The notes under the pieces are model-generated. The model did no database searches. It had not been told where the DNA came from and saw only the letters and a program-made list of their open reading frames with translations. Below, one piece after another: positions 49,737 to 57,704 of a stretch of 64,000 bases of DNA. Positions within the stretch are counted from its first letter, which is position 1. Every line of letters begins with the position of its first letter. A program made the translations under genes and the position numbers. This stretch comes from Streptomyces sp. YIM 121038. GTDB taxonomy: Bacteria > Actinomycetota > Actinomycetes > Streptomycetales > Streptomycetaceae. The stretch covers positions 3,038,001-3,102,000 of the forward strand of contig NZ_CP030771.1 of assembly GCF_006088715.1 (NCBI RefSeq). Reading direction: 5' to 3'.

Positions 49737-49745
49737 ACACCGTAT

Positions 49746-49762
49746 GGCTAACGCTGTTAGCC
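49746..49762. promoter_or_regulatory. TetR operator, copy 2
   Basis: GGCTAACGCTGTTAGCC repeats the same half-sites 26 bp from copy 1, centre to centre. Two identical palindromes upstream of a TetR operon are very likely its binding sites. Confidence 0.85.
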
Positions 49763-49799
49763 CGTCAAGGGGGAGGCAAGGCAGCGGCGAGGCGGAGGC

Positions 49800-49837
49800 T
49801 TGACCTTGACGCGGCGTCAACGTTTCTACTGAGGGCA
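49800..49837 (+). promoter_or_regulatory. MerR-type promoter with 19-bp spacer
   Basis: TTGACC (49800-49805) and TCTACT (49825-49830) are 19 bp apart, the over-long spacing typical of MerR-activated promoters. The spacer contains the palindrome TTGACGCGGCGTCAA (49806-49820). The ATG of the merR gene lies 7 bp after the -10, so transcription would start on or next to it and give a leaderless mRNA. Confidence 0.85.
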
Positions 49838-50664
49838 TGCGGATCGGAGAGATCGCGGCGGCCGTCGGCCTGACCACGCGCGCCATCAGGCACTACCACC
49901 ACCTCGGGCTGCTTCCCGAGCCGGTGCGCCTGCCCAACGGCTACCGCTCGTACGGCCTGCGCGAGGCCATCGTGCTCGCGCGGATCAGACGCCTCACCGA
50001 ACTCGGCCTCGGCCTCGACGAGGTGCGGGACGTGCTCGCCGACGACGCCGGGCGCGAGCTGACCGAGGTCCTCGCCGAGCTCGACGAGGACCTGGCCCGG
50101 CAGGAGGCGGCCGTACGGGAGCGGCGCACCCGGCTCGCCGAGCTGCTCCAGCTGTCCAGGGAGGGGCTGCTGCCCGGCGACGGGCCCGTATCGCCGGGGC
50201 TCGCCGACCTGTTCGCGCGGCTGTGGCCCGCCGACTCGGCGAGCGCGGCGAAGGACCTCGAACACCTCGCCCTGTTCGACGCCATCGCCGAGCCCGGCCT
50301 GCGCGAGCGCCTCTACGCGACGCTGCGCGAGGTCGCCGACGACGCCGGGCTCAGCGCCCGCATGCGGCAGGTGTACGCGCGCCTGGACGAGCTGACCGAC
50401 GCGCCCGCCGACGACCCCCGGGTCGTGCCGCTCGGCGAGGACCTCGCCGGGCTCGTGCCCGACGGCATCCTCGCGGTCCTCGTGGGCGGGGACGAGGACC
50501 GCGAGGCGCCCGGCGGCCCGGGCGGCGGGCGCGCGCCGCGGGAGCGGGCCCGCCTCGGCACCGCCTTCGGGGACGCGTTCCTCGACGACTTCGCGCCCGC
50601 CCAGGCGGCGGCCGTACGGCACATGCTGAAGCTGCTCACCGGGACGACGCGGTGGTCGCCGTGA
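49837..50664 (+). CDS. MerR family transcriptional activator
   Basis: A 275-residue regulator. The N-terminal winged HTH is MRIGEIAAAVGLTTRAIRHYHHLGLLPEPVRLPNGYRSYG, followed by LARIRRLTELGLGLDEVRDVL and a coiled-coil dimer helix (EVLAELDEDLARQEAAVRERRTRLAELL). The C-terminal 170 residues are a helical effector domain without metal cysteines, so the signal is probably organic. The GTGA overlap at 50661-50664 couples it to the following membrane protein gene. Confidence 0.92.
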   Translation: MRIGEIAAAVGLTTRAIRHYHHLGLLPEPVRLPNGYRSYGLREAIVLARIRRLTELGLGLDEVRDVLADDAGRELTEVLAELDEDLARQEAAVRERRTRLAELLQLSREGLLPGDGPVSPGLADLFARLWPADSASAAKDLEHLALFDAIAEPGLRERLYATLREVADDAGLSARMRQVYARLDELTDAPADDPRVVPLGEDLAGLVPDGILAVLVGGDEDREAPGGPGGGRAPRERARLGTAFGDAFLDDFAPAQAAAVRHMLKLLTGTTRWSP

Positions 50665-51332
50665 CCGGGCCGGTCCGGGTGGCGCGGCGGCTGCTCGCGC
50701 ACGAGCTGCGGGGGCTGCGCGGCCTCGGCCTGTGGGCGGCGCGGCGGCGCCACGGAGTCGGCCCCGGCGACCGGGCGGCGGCGTACACCGGCCCGCAGAC
50801 CGCGACGCTCTTCGCCTTCGCCTTCCTCGCGGTGGTCGAGACGGTCGCGCTGGCCGTCGTCGTGCCGTGGCCGCTCGCGCACGCCGCGCTGCTGTTCGTC
50901 GACGCGTACACCGTGCTGCAGATCGTCGCCCTGCACGCCGCGTGCGTGACCCGGCCCCATGTGTCGGGCGCGGACGGCTCGCTCAGGGTGCGCTACGGAC
51001 AGCTCCTCGATCTGCGGATCCCGGCCCCGCTCATCCGCGGCGCCCGCGTGGACCGGCGCTACCCCGAGGGGCGCGCGCTCCGCTGCGGCGCCGACGGCAC
51101 GGTCGACGTCTCCGTCGGCAACCAGACGACGGTCACCGTGGAGCTCGCCGAACCCGTCGCGTTCGTCCGCCCGTTGGGGCGGACGGCGTACGCCCGGGTG
51201 GTGCGACTGCACGCCGACGACCCGAAGGGCCTCGTCGACGCGCTCCGCGGCGCCCGGGAGCGGCACGAGCCGGCGGCCGACCGCCCGGCGCCGGTCCCGC
51301 CGGAGGCGTGCGACCTCGTCACGCGGGAGTGA
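50661..51332 (+). CDS. Membrane protein of unknown function, coupled to MerR
   Basis: A 223-residue protein with two transmembrane helices (TATLFAFAFLAVVETVALAVVV and LAHAALLFVDAYTVLQIVALHAACV). A beta-rich cytoplasmic part (LRVRYGQLLDLRIPAPLIRGARVDRRYPEG...VDVSVGNQTTVTVELAEPVAFVRPLGRT) looks like a bacterial PH-like domain. The GTG at 50661 overlaps the merR stop by 4 bp. The partner regulator suggests it handles the same stress or compound. Its 3' end overlaps the convergent RNB gene by 14 bp. Confidence 0.8.
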   Translation: MTGPVRVARRLLAHELRGLRGLGLWAARRRHGVGPGDRAAAYTGPQTATLFAFAFLAVVETVALAVVVPWPLAHAALLFVDAYTVLQIVALHAACVTRPHVSGADGSLRVRYGQLLDLRIPAPLIRGARVDRRYPEGRALRCGADGTVDVSVGNQTTVTVELAEPVAFVRPLGRTAYARVVRLHADDPKGLVDALRGARERHEPAADRPAPVPPEACDLVTRE

Positions 51333-52764
51333 ACAGGACCTTCGCCTCGGCGGGGTCCGCCCGCGCGAGGCGGACGCGCAGACGTTCGCCCAGGGGCAGC
51401 CGGGCCGCGGCCGACTCGACGCGGGCGACGACGGCGGGGTCGGTCAACTGGACGGTGCCGACGGCGGGTTCCGCCTCCTTCACGTCCACGACCACCGCGT
51501 CGAAGAGCTCGCCCACGCGGTCCTTGAGCAGCGCCGCCTCGACGAGGTCGACGCTCGCGCGCTCCACGGCGTTGCCGCGCCGCGTGCCCTCCGCCATCTC
51601 CTTGGGCAGGCCGGGCAGGGCCGCGAGCACCCACTCCGGGGGCGCGGCGTCCGCGCAGGCGGCCAGGCACAGCTCGGCCGCGTACCGGTCGACGAGGCGG
51701 CGCAGCGGCGCCGTGCAGTGCGCGTACGGCGCGGCCACCGCGGCGTGCGTCGTCAGCTCGGGGACCTCGCCGCCGCCGAACGCCGTGTACCCGGCGCCGC
51801 GCAGCAGCGTCGTGCACTCCTGGAGGAACGCTGCGTGGCGGGGCAGGCGCGGGTCGAGGGAGCGGACGAGCGCGGCGTACGGGACGTGGTGCGGCCAGTC
51901 GATGTCCAGGGCCTTCGCGGTCCTGCGCAGCCGGCCGACCGCGCCGTCCGGGGCCGTCGGCAGCGTCCGCAGGACGCCCGTACCGGAGTCGATCATGAGT
52001 TGCGCGGCGGCCATGCCCGTGAGCAGGGAGATCTGGGCGTTCCAGCCGTCGGCGGGCAGGGGCGCGCGGTAGGCGAGCGCGTAGGTGTCGCCCGGGCCCT
52101 CGACGACCTCCTGCTCGGGGACGTTGAGGGAGATGCCGCCGCGCTCGACCTCAAGGCGCTCGCGGAGCCTGCCGACGTCCGCGAGCAGCGCGAGCGGCTC
52201 CTCGGCGGTGCCCGCGTCGATGCTCGCCTGGACGCCGTCGTAGTCGAGCTTGGCGCGGCTGCGGACCAGGGCGCGGCGCACGTCGGCGGACTCGGTGCGG
52301 CCGTCCGCGTCCAGGTCGACCGTCCACACCAGCGCCGGGCAGGTCTGGCCCGGCAGCAGGCTGGCCGCGCCCTCGCTGAGGGCGGTCGGGTGCAGCGGCA
52401 CCTTCTCGTCGGGGAAGTAGAGGGTGGTGACGCGCCGGTGGGCCTCGGTGTCGAGGGGGCCCTTCGGGGTGACGTACGCGGCCACGTCGGCGATGGCGTA
52501 CCGCACCCGGTAGCCGCCGCCCGGCCGCCGCGACAGGTGCATGGCCTGGTCCAGGTCGACCGAGGCCGGCGGGTCGACCGTGAAGAAGGGGACGTCCGTC
52601 GCGTCCTCGTCGGGCAGCCTCGGGGCCGCGGCGGCGCGCTCCGCCTCCGCCAGGGCCCCCGCCGGGAACTCTTCGGGTACGTCCAGCCTTGCGCGCAGGT
52701 CCCGCAGCGCCGCCCGCAGCGGGGCCTCGGCTGCGCCGGTGACTCGGAGATGACGCCGGGGCAT
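51319..52764 (-). CDS. RNB domain exoribonuclease (RNase II/R-like)
   Basis: A 481-residue enzyme consisting of an N-terminal extension, the RNB catalytic domain and a short C-terminal beta domain, but without clear cold-shock or S1 domains. The active-site motif reads [14 protein letters not shown]: the first three Asp of RNase II (201, 207, 209) are kept and the fourth is Gln. The RNB end motif is [18 protein letters not shown]. It would degrade RNA 3' to 5'. ATG 52764 (MPRRHLRV) gives the family's usual start. Confidence 0.88.
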   Translation of the reverse strand: MPRRHLRVTGAAEAPLRAALRDLRARLDVPEEFPAGALAEAERAAAAPRLPDEDATDVPFFTVDPPASVDLDQAMHLSRRPGGGYRVRYAIADVAAYVTPKGPLDTEAHRRVTTLYFPDEKVPLHPTALSEGAASLLPGQTCPALVWTVDLDADGRTESADVRRALVRSRAKLDYDGVQASIDAGTAEEPLALLADVGRLRERLEVERGGISLNVPEQEVVEGPGDTYALAYRAPLPADGWNAQISLLTGMAAAQLMIDSGTGVLRTLPTAPDGAVGRLRRTAKALDIDWPHHVPYAALVRSLDPRLPRHAAFLQECTTLLRGAGYTAFGGGEVPELTTHAAVAAPYAHCTAPLRRLVDRYAAELCLAACADAAPPEWVLAALPGLPKEMAEGTRRGNAVERASVDLVEAALLKDRVGELFDAVVVDVKEAEPAVGTVQLTDPAVVARVESAAARLPLGERLRVRLARADPAEAKVLFTPA

Positions 52765-52812
52765 ACCCCGAGCGTAGGCCCGGCCCTTTGGGGTGGCATC
52801 TGGACTCCTTCG

Positions 52813-52893
52813 CCTGCGGGCCGCCTGTGGCTGATCGCGCCCACGCGGCGGAGCCGCATATCGGCACAGTCCCGCGCCCCTTGCAGGGGCGCC
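52813..52893. repeat. Dispersed repeat, GTGGCTGATCGCGC copy
   Basis: GTGGCTGATCGCGCCCACGC followed by GCGGAGCCGCA and a CGCCCC-TTGCA-GGGGCG hairpin (52874-52890) matches the reverse complement of 29593-29659. It fills most of the gap between the divergent RNB and yaaA genes. Confidence 0.75.
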
Positions 52894-52945
52894 ACACCGT
52901 ACGCTGGGGCGGCGCCCAGTCCATAGCCTCCGAAGGAGAAGACCC

Positions 52946-53746
52946 TTGCTCGTCCTGCTGCCGCCGTCCGAGGGTAAGGCCGCCTCCGGGCGCGGGGCGC
53001 CGCTCAAGCCCGAGTCGCTGTCCCTCGCGGGCCTGGCCGGAGCCCGCGCCACCGTCCTCGACGAGCTCGTGGAGCTGTGCGCCGCCGACGAGGAGAAGGC
53101 CCGCGAGGTCCTCGGCCTCAGCGAGGGGCTGCGCGGCGAGGTCGCCAAGAACGCCGAGCTGCGCACCGCGGGGGCCAGGCCCGCCGGTGAGATCTACACC
53201 GGCGTCCTGTACGACGCGCTCGACCTGGCCACGCTCGACGCCGCGGCGAAGCGGCGGGCCGCACGCTCCCTGCTCGTCTTCTCCGGCCTGTGGGGCGCGG
53301 TGTCCGTCGCCGACCGCATCCCCTCCTACCGCTGCTCGATGGGCGTGAAGCTGCCGGGCCTCGGCGCGCTCGCCGCGCACTGGCGCACCCCGATGGCGGC
53401 CGTGCTCCCCGAGGCCGCGGGGGACGGTCTCGTCCTGGATCTGCGGTCTGCGGCGTACGCGGCGGCGTGGAAGCCGAAGGGCGAGGTCGCCGGGCGGACC
53501 GCGACGGTACGGGTGCTGCACGCGCGCGTGGTGGACGGCGTGGAGCGCCGCTCCGTCGTCTCGCACTTCAACAAGGCCACGAAGGGCCGCGTGGCGCGCT
53601 CGCTCCTGACCGCGGGGGCCGCGCCCGCGTCCCCCGCCGAGCTGGTGGAGGCGCTCCGGGACCTCGGCTACGCGGTGGAGGCGCAGCCGCCCGCGAAGCC
53701 GACCGCCGCGTGGTCCCTCGACGTGGTGGTGCGGGACATCCACTGA
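52946..53746 (+). CDS. yaaA: Peroxide stress protein YaaA
   Basis: A 266-residue member of the YaaA/DUF328 family. [11 protein letters not shown] at the N-terminus, then [48 protein letters not shown] and [16 protein letters not shown] are the conserved blocks. E. coli YaaA lowers free iron and oxidative DNA damage during peroxide stress and binds DNA. The TTG at 52946 has AAGGAGAAG 5-13 bp upstream. It is a single gene ended by a hairpin. Confidence 0.92.
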   Translation: MLVLLPPSEGKAASGRGAPLKPESLSLAGLAGARATVLDELVELCAADEEKAREVLGLSEGLRGEVAKNAELRTAGARPAGEIYTGVLYDALDLATLDAAAKRRAARSLLVFSGLWGAVSVADRIPSYRCSMGVKLPGLGALAAHWRTPMAAVLPEAAGDGLVLDLRSAAYAAAWKPKGEVAGRTATVRVLHARVVDGVERRSVVSHFNKATKGRVARSLLTAGAAPASPAELVEALRDLGYAVEAQPPAKPTAAWSLDVVVRDIH

Positions 53747-53756
53747 GGCCCCCGCC

Positions 53757-53783
53757 AGCCCGTTGCAGGGAGCGCAACGGGCT
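53757..53783 (+). terminator. Terminator after yaaA
   Basis: AGCCCGTTGC (53757-53766) and GCAACGGGCT (53774-53783) form a perfect 10-bp stem followed by TT, 11 bp after the yaaA stop. Confidence 0.8.
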
Positions 53784-53819
53784 TTGCGGAGGGTGGTGGC
53801 GGCGAGGCACGATGCCCCC

Positions 53820-54452
53820 ATGGACACCCCCGCCGCCCAGGCCTCCGTGCTGGACCTCGCCCCCGTCATCCCCGTAGTGGTGGTGGACACCGTCGACGCC
53901 GCCGTGCCGCTCGCGCGGGCGCTCGTCGCGGGGGGCCTGCCCGCCATCGAGGTCACGCTGCGGACGCCGGTGGCCCTGGACGCGATCCGGGCGATCGCCG
54001 CCGAGGTCCCGGACGCGGTGGTGGGCGCGGGCACGGTCCTCTCGGCGGACCAGGTGAAGGCCGCGGTGGACGCGGGCGCCCGGTTCCTGGTCAGCCCGGG
54101 GTGGACGGACACGCTCCTGGAGGCGATGCGGGGGGCGGGCGTCCCGTTCCTGCCGGGCGTCTCGACGACGTCGGAGGTCGTGGCGCTGCTCGAACGCGGC
54201 GTGCGCGAGATGAAGTTCTTCCCCGCCGAGGCGGCCGGGGGCACCGCCTATCTCAAGTCGCTCGCGGGCCCGCTCCCGCAGGCCCGCTTCTGCCCGACGG
54301 GCGGCGTCTCCGCGGCGTCCGCGCCGTCGTACCTGAAGCTCGCGAACGTCGGCTGCGTGGGCGGCAGTTGGATGCTGCCCGCCGACGCCGTCGCGGCCGG
54401 GGACTGGACGCGGGTCGAGTCCCTGGCGCGCACGGCGGCGGCCCTGCGCTAG
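53820..54452 (+). CDS. eda: KDPG/KHG aldolase
   Basis: A 210-residue class I aldolase that splits 2-keto-3-deoxy-6-phosphogluconate into pyruvate and glyceraldehyde 3-phosphate. Glu44 (AIEVTLRT) is the base, Lys132 (EMKFFPAE) the Schiff-base lysine, and [16 protein letters not shown] binds phosphate. The ATG at 53820 follows the yaaA terminator by 36 bp without a clear ribosome site. It is a single gene, so sugar-acid degradation rather than a full Entner-Doudoroff operon is suggested. Confidence 0.93.
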   Translation: MDTPAAQASVLDLAPVIPVVVVDTVDAAVPLARALVAGGLPAIEVTLRTPVALDAIRAIAAEVPDAVVGAGTVLSADQVKAAVDAGARFLVSPGWTDTLLEAMRGAGVPFLPGVSTTSEVVALLERGVREMKFFPAEAAGGTAYLKSLAGPLPQARFCPTGGVSAASAPSYLKLANVGCVGGSWMLPADAVAAGDWTRVESLARTAAALR

Positions 54453-54481
54453 GCGCCGACCGGGCGGGGCCCGGTCGGCGC
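54453..54481. terminator. Bidirectional terminator between eda and the RNase H gene
   Basis: GCGCCGACCGGG (54453-54464) and CCCGGTCGGCGC (54470-54481) form a perfect 12-bp stem with a 5-nt loop between two convergent genes. Confidence 0.85.
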
Positions 54482-54491
54482 GGCCGCGCGG

Positions 54492-55871
54492 TCAGCGCAG
54501 GTGCGCGGTGTCGTTCAGGAGGCGCACGCTGGCGTTGCCGTCCGCGTAGTACGCCACGGCCGACAGCGAGGCCGCCGACAGCTCCATGCGGAACAGCGAC
54601 TCGGGCGGCGCGCCGAGCGCGAGCCGTACGAGCGTCTTGACGGGCGTGACGTGCGTGACGAGCAGCACGGTGCGGCCCGCGTAGGCGGCCTGGAGCTTGT
54701 CGCGGGCCGCCGAGACCCGGCTCGTGACCTCGGCGAAGGACTCGCCGCCCGGCGGCGCGACGTTCGGCGAGGCGAGCCATGCCGTCAGCTCGTCGGGGTA
54801 GCGCTCGCGCGCCTCGGCGAAGGTGAGGCCCTCCCAGGCGCCGAAGTCCGTCTCGCGCAGGCCCGGCTCCAGCTCGACGTCGAGGCCGAGCCGGGCGGCG
54901 ACCGTGCGGGCGGTCTCCTGGCAGCGCAGCAGCGGCGAGGAGACGACGGCCTGCACGGTGCCGCGCGCGGCGAGCGCGGCGGCGACCCGGACGGCCTGCT
55001 CCCGGCCCACCTCGGACAGCGAGGGGTCGCTCCCGCCGCTGCCGGAGAAGCGCTTCTCGGGCGTCAGCGGGGTCTCGCCGTGCCGCAGCAGCACGAAGGT
55101 CGCGGGGGCGCCGAGGTCGGCGGCCGCGGCCCAGCCGACGGGCGGGGTCGCGGTGTCCGTGCCGGTGCCGGAGGTGCCAGAGGTGGCGGAGGCGCTGGAG
55201 GTCGCGGAGGCGCTGGAGGTGGCGGAGGTGCCCGCCGCCACGGAGTGCGCCGCGCGTACGTCGGCGGCTACGGCACCCGCGTCCGTGCCCGTCCCGCCGG
55301 TGCTCGTCCCGCCGGTGGCCTTGCCCGTCGCCCCGGCGAGCGCCGCCCGGGCCTTCGCCGCGCCCGCGGCCGCGTCGCCGGGCGGGCCCGCGGGCTCCGC
55401 GGCGGCGCGGGACGCGGCGCGCAGGTCCGCGGTCGACGCCGAGGGCGACCACTGCTCGCCGCGCTTGCCCGCGTCCATCGCCTCGTTCGCCAAGCGGTCC
55501 GCGTGCTTGTTCTTCTCGCGCGGGATCCACTGGTAGGTGACCTGCGCACGCGGAAGGACCGCGGCCGCCTCGGCGGCCAGGGGCTTCATGTCGGGGTGCT
55601 TGATCTTCCAGCGGCCCGACATCTGCTCGACGACCAGCTTGGAGTCCATGCGGACGCGGACCGTCGCCTCGGGGTCCAGGTCGCGGGCCGCCCTCAGGCC
55701 TGCGACCAGGCCCTTGTACTCGGCCACGTTGTTCGTGGCGACGCCGACGTACTCGGCGGTCTCGGCCAGCGTCTCGCCGGTGACGGCGTCGATGACGACC
55801 GCGCCGTAGCCCGCGGGCCCCGGGTTGCCCCGGGAGCCGCCGTCGGCCTCGACGATGAACTCCTGTGCCAC
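54492..55871 (-). CDS. Bifunctional RNase HI / acid phosphatase
   Basis: A 459-residue two-domain enzyme typical of actinobacteria. Residues 1-140 are RNase HI with Asp10, Glu51, Asp76 and Asp125 in the DEDD site (EADGGSRGNPGPAGYG, NNVAEYKG, RMDSKL, HADRLANEA). A 115-residue Ala/Ser/Thr/Gly linker follows. Residues 258-459 are a histidine phosphatase with His265 (LLRHGE), ETDFGAWEGLTFAE and a second His in LVTHVTPVK. The mycobacterial homologue removes phosphate from a cobalamin precursor. The start is GTG 55871, 9 bp after the zinc-ribbon gene, so an operon with it and Nif3 is likely. Confidence 0.92.
   Translation of the reverse strand: MAQEFIVEADGGSRGNPGPAGYGAVVIDAVTGETLAETAEYVGVATNNVAEYKGLVAGLRAARDLDPEATVRVRMDSKLVVEQMSGRWKIKHPDMKPLAAEAAAVLPRAQVTYQWIPREKNKHADRLANEAMDAGKRGEQWSPSASTADLRAASRAAAEPAGPPGDAAAGAAKARAALAGATGKATGGTSTGGTGTDAGAVAADVRAAHSVAAGTSATSSASATSSASATSGTSGTGTDTATPPVGWAAAADLGAPATFVLLRHGETPLTPEKRFSGSGGSDPSLSEVGREQAVRVAAALAARGTVQAVVSSPLLRCQETARTVAARLGLDVELEPGLRETDFGAWEGLTFAEARERYPDELTAWLASPNVAPPGGESFAEVTSRVSAARDKLQAAYAGRTVLLVTHVTPVKTLVRLALGAPPESLFRMELSAASLSAVAYYADGNASVRLLNDTAHLR
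55180..55230 (-). repeat. 18-bp coding repeats in the linker
   Basis: Units at 55180-55197, 55198-55215 and a partial one at 55216-55230 differ by one or two bases. They encode the SASATS-type repeats in the flexible linker of the RNase H/phosphatase. Confidence 0.75.
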
Positions 55872-55880
55872 GCCCGCCCC

Positions 55881-56624
55881 TTACAGGCCGGACTCGGAGG
55901 TGCGCACCAGGATGCGGCTGCAGTTCTCGCAGCGCACGACCTTGTCGGGCGCGGCCGCCTTGATCTCGTTCACCTCGGTGATGTCCAGCTCGAGGCGGCA
56001 GCCCTCACAGCGCCGCTGGTGGAGCTTGGCCGCACCGATGCCGCCCTGCTTCACGCGCAGCCGGTCGTACAGCGCGAGCAGATCGGCGGGGACGGCACCG
56101 GCCACGACCTCGCGGTCCTTGGTGACCGTGGCGGCCTCGCGGTCGAGATCGGCCTGTGCGACGTCCCTGCGGCCCGTCGCGTCGTCGAGCTTGGCCTGCA
56201 CGGAGGAGACCCGCTCGGTCAGCTCGGCGACGCGCTCCTGCGCGGACTCGCGGCGCTCCATGACCTCCAGGACGACGTCCTCCAGGTCGCCCTGGCGCTT
56301 GGCGAGGGAGGCGATCTCCTTCTGGAGGTTCTCCAGGTCCTTGGGCGAGGTGACCGCGCCGGAGTCCAGGCGCTGCTGGTCGCGGACGGCGCGCTGGCGC
56401 ACCTGGTCCACGTCCTGCTCGGCCTTGGTCTGCTCGCGGGCGCAGTCGCTCTCCTCGGTCTGCGCGGCCACGAGCAGGTCGCGCAGCTGCGTGAAGTCCT
56501 TCGTCAGCGACTCGATCTCGGCGTGCTCGGGCAGCGACTTGCGCTTGTGCGCGAGCTGGGCGAGACGGACGTCCAGGTCCTGGACGTCGAGGAGACGGAT
56601 CTGGTCGGCGGGCGCGGCGTTCAG
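55881..56624 (-). CDS. Zinc-ribbon coiled-coil protein (C4-type)
   Basis: A 247-residue protein with a long antiparallel coiled coil (about 20-180, rich in KxxEQDVDQVRQRAVRDQQRL heptads) and a C-terminal C4 zinc ribbon (CEGCRLEL...CENCSRIL). It is related to Mycobacterium tuberculosis Rv2229c; the role is unknown, perhaps nucleic acid binding. No ATG, GTG or TTG fits the start of the conserved N-terminus (NAAPADQIRLLDVQ). A CTG at 56624 does: it overlaps the nif3-like TGA stop (CTGA) and has GGAG 8 bp upstream. Confidence 0.85.
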   Translation of the reverse strand: MNAAPADQIRLLDVQDLDVRLAQLAHKRKSLPEHAEIESLTKDFTQLRDLLVAAQTEESDCAREQTKAEQDVDQVRQRAVRDQQRLDSGAVTSPKDLENLQKEIASLAKRQGDLEDVVLEVMERRESAQERVAELTERVSSVQAKLDDATGRRDVAQADLDREAATVTKDREVVAGAVPADLLALYDRLRVKQGGIGAAKLHQRRCEGCRLELDITEVNEIKAAAPDKVVRCENCSRILVRTSESGL

Positions 56625-57499
56625 TTGGGGGCTCCAAAGGAATCAGAAGGGGCGCCGGGGGCGCTCCCTGCGGGGGACGACGCCGCGTGGGCGGTCCAGG
56701 GGTCGGTGACCGTCTTCGAGACGTGGACGCGAAGGCCCCATCCGTGCCGGTCGGAGATCTGGTCGAGCTGGGCGGCCGCCAGCTCGCACCAGGGCCACTC
56801 GGTGGCCCAGTGCGCGGCGTCGAGCAGCGCGAGCGGTGCCTCGGCGCGGGCCTCCGACACCGGGTGGTGGCGCAGGTCGGCGGTGAGGAAGGCGTCGACG
56901 CCCGCGGCGCGCACGGCGCCGAAGAGGCTGTCGCCGGAGCCGCCGCTGACCGCGACGGTACGGATGAGCTGCTCCGGGTCGCCCGCGACGCGGACGCCCT
57001 GCGCGGTGGCGGGCAGCCGCTTCGCCGCCTGTTCGGCGAACTCGGCGAGGGTCAGTGGGTGTTCCGGCTCGCAGATCCGGCCGAGCCCGCGCCGCCCGTG
57101 CTCGTCGGCCGGGTCCGGCACCAGGGGGCGCAGGACGCGCAGGCCGAGGGCGCCCGCGAGGGCGTCGGAGACGCCGGGGTCCGCGGTGTCGGCGTTGGTG
57201 TGGGCGACGTGCAGCGCGATGTCGTTCTTGATCAGGTCGTGGACGACCCGGCCCTTGAACGTCGAGGCGGCCACCGTCGTCGTACCGCGCAGATAGAGCG
57301 GGTGGTGGGTGACGAGCAGGTCGGCGCCGAGCCGGACCGCCTCGTCGGCGATGTCCTGGACGGGGTCGACGGCGAACAGGACCCGGGAGACCTCCTGGTC
57401 CGGGTCACCGCAGACCGTGCCGACCGCGTCCCACTGCTCGGCCCGCTCCGCGGGCCACAGGGCGTCGAGCGCGGCGATGACTTCAGACAGACGGGGCAC
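56621..57499 (-). CDS. Nif3-like dinuclear metal center protein
   Basis: A 292-residue NIF3/GTP cyclohydrolase I type 2-like protein that forms toroidal hexamers. Conserved blocks are EQWDAVGTVCGDP, LFAVDP, LLVTHHPLYLRG with the metal His pair, AHTNADTA, and at the end DLRHHPVSEA and LLDAAHWATEWPW. The biochemical role is unsettled. GTG 57499 (VPRLSEVIAALDALWP) is the usual start in the genus; a TTG two codons upstream is also open. It heads the operon with the zinc-ribbon and RNase H genes. Confidence 0.9.
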   Translation of the reverse strand: MPRLSEVIAALDALWPAERAEQWDAVGTVCGDPDQEVSRVLFAVDPVQDIADEAVRLGADLLVTHHPLYLRGTTTVAASTFKGRVVHDLIKNDIALHVAHTNADTADPGVSDALAGALGLRVLRPLVPDPADEHGRRGLGRICEPEHPLTLAEFAEQAAKRLPATAQGVRVAGDPEQLIRTVAVSGGSGDSLFGAVRAAGVDAFLTADLRHHPVSEARAEAPLALLDAAHWATEWPWCELAAAQLDQISDRHGWGLRVHVSKTVTDPWTAHAASSPAGSAPGAPSDSFGAPN

Positions 57500-57665
57500 G
57501 CACAAAAGGCTACCTGTAGGTCCTGCGCGCCTGAACCGGCGCCGCTCTCGCCGACCTGGCCGATCGCCGCCGACGGCCCCCGCGCCGCGGCCCCAGTGAT
57601 CTTCGCCACAGGCGCCCCGGAGCCCGAGGGCCCGGCCACCCGGGGGCCCAGAGGCCCGGGACCCA

Positions 57666-57702
57666 GGCGCCCGACCGCCCGAGCGCCGGGTGCCCGGGCG
57701 CC
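57666..57702 (-). terminator. Hairpin after the binding-protein gene
   Basis: GGCGCCCG (57666-57673) and CGGGCGCC (57695-57702) form a perfect 8-bp stem adjacent to the stop at 57705; more GCCCGGG repeats up to 57640 can extend the structure. Confidence 0.6.
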
Positions 57703-57704
57703 CC

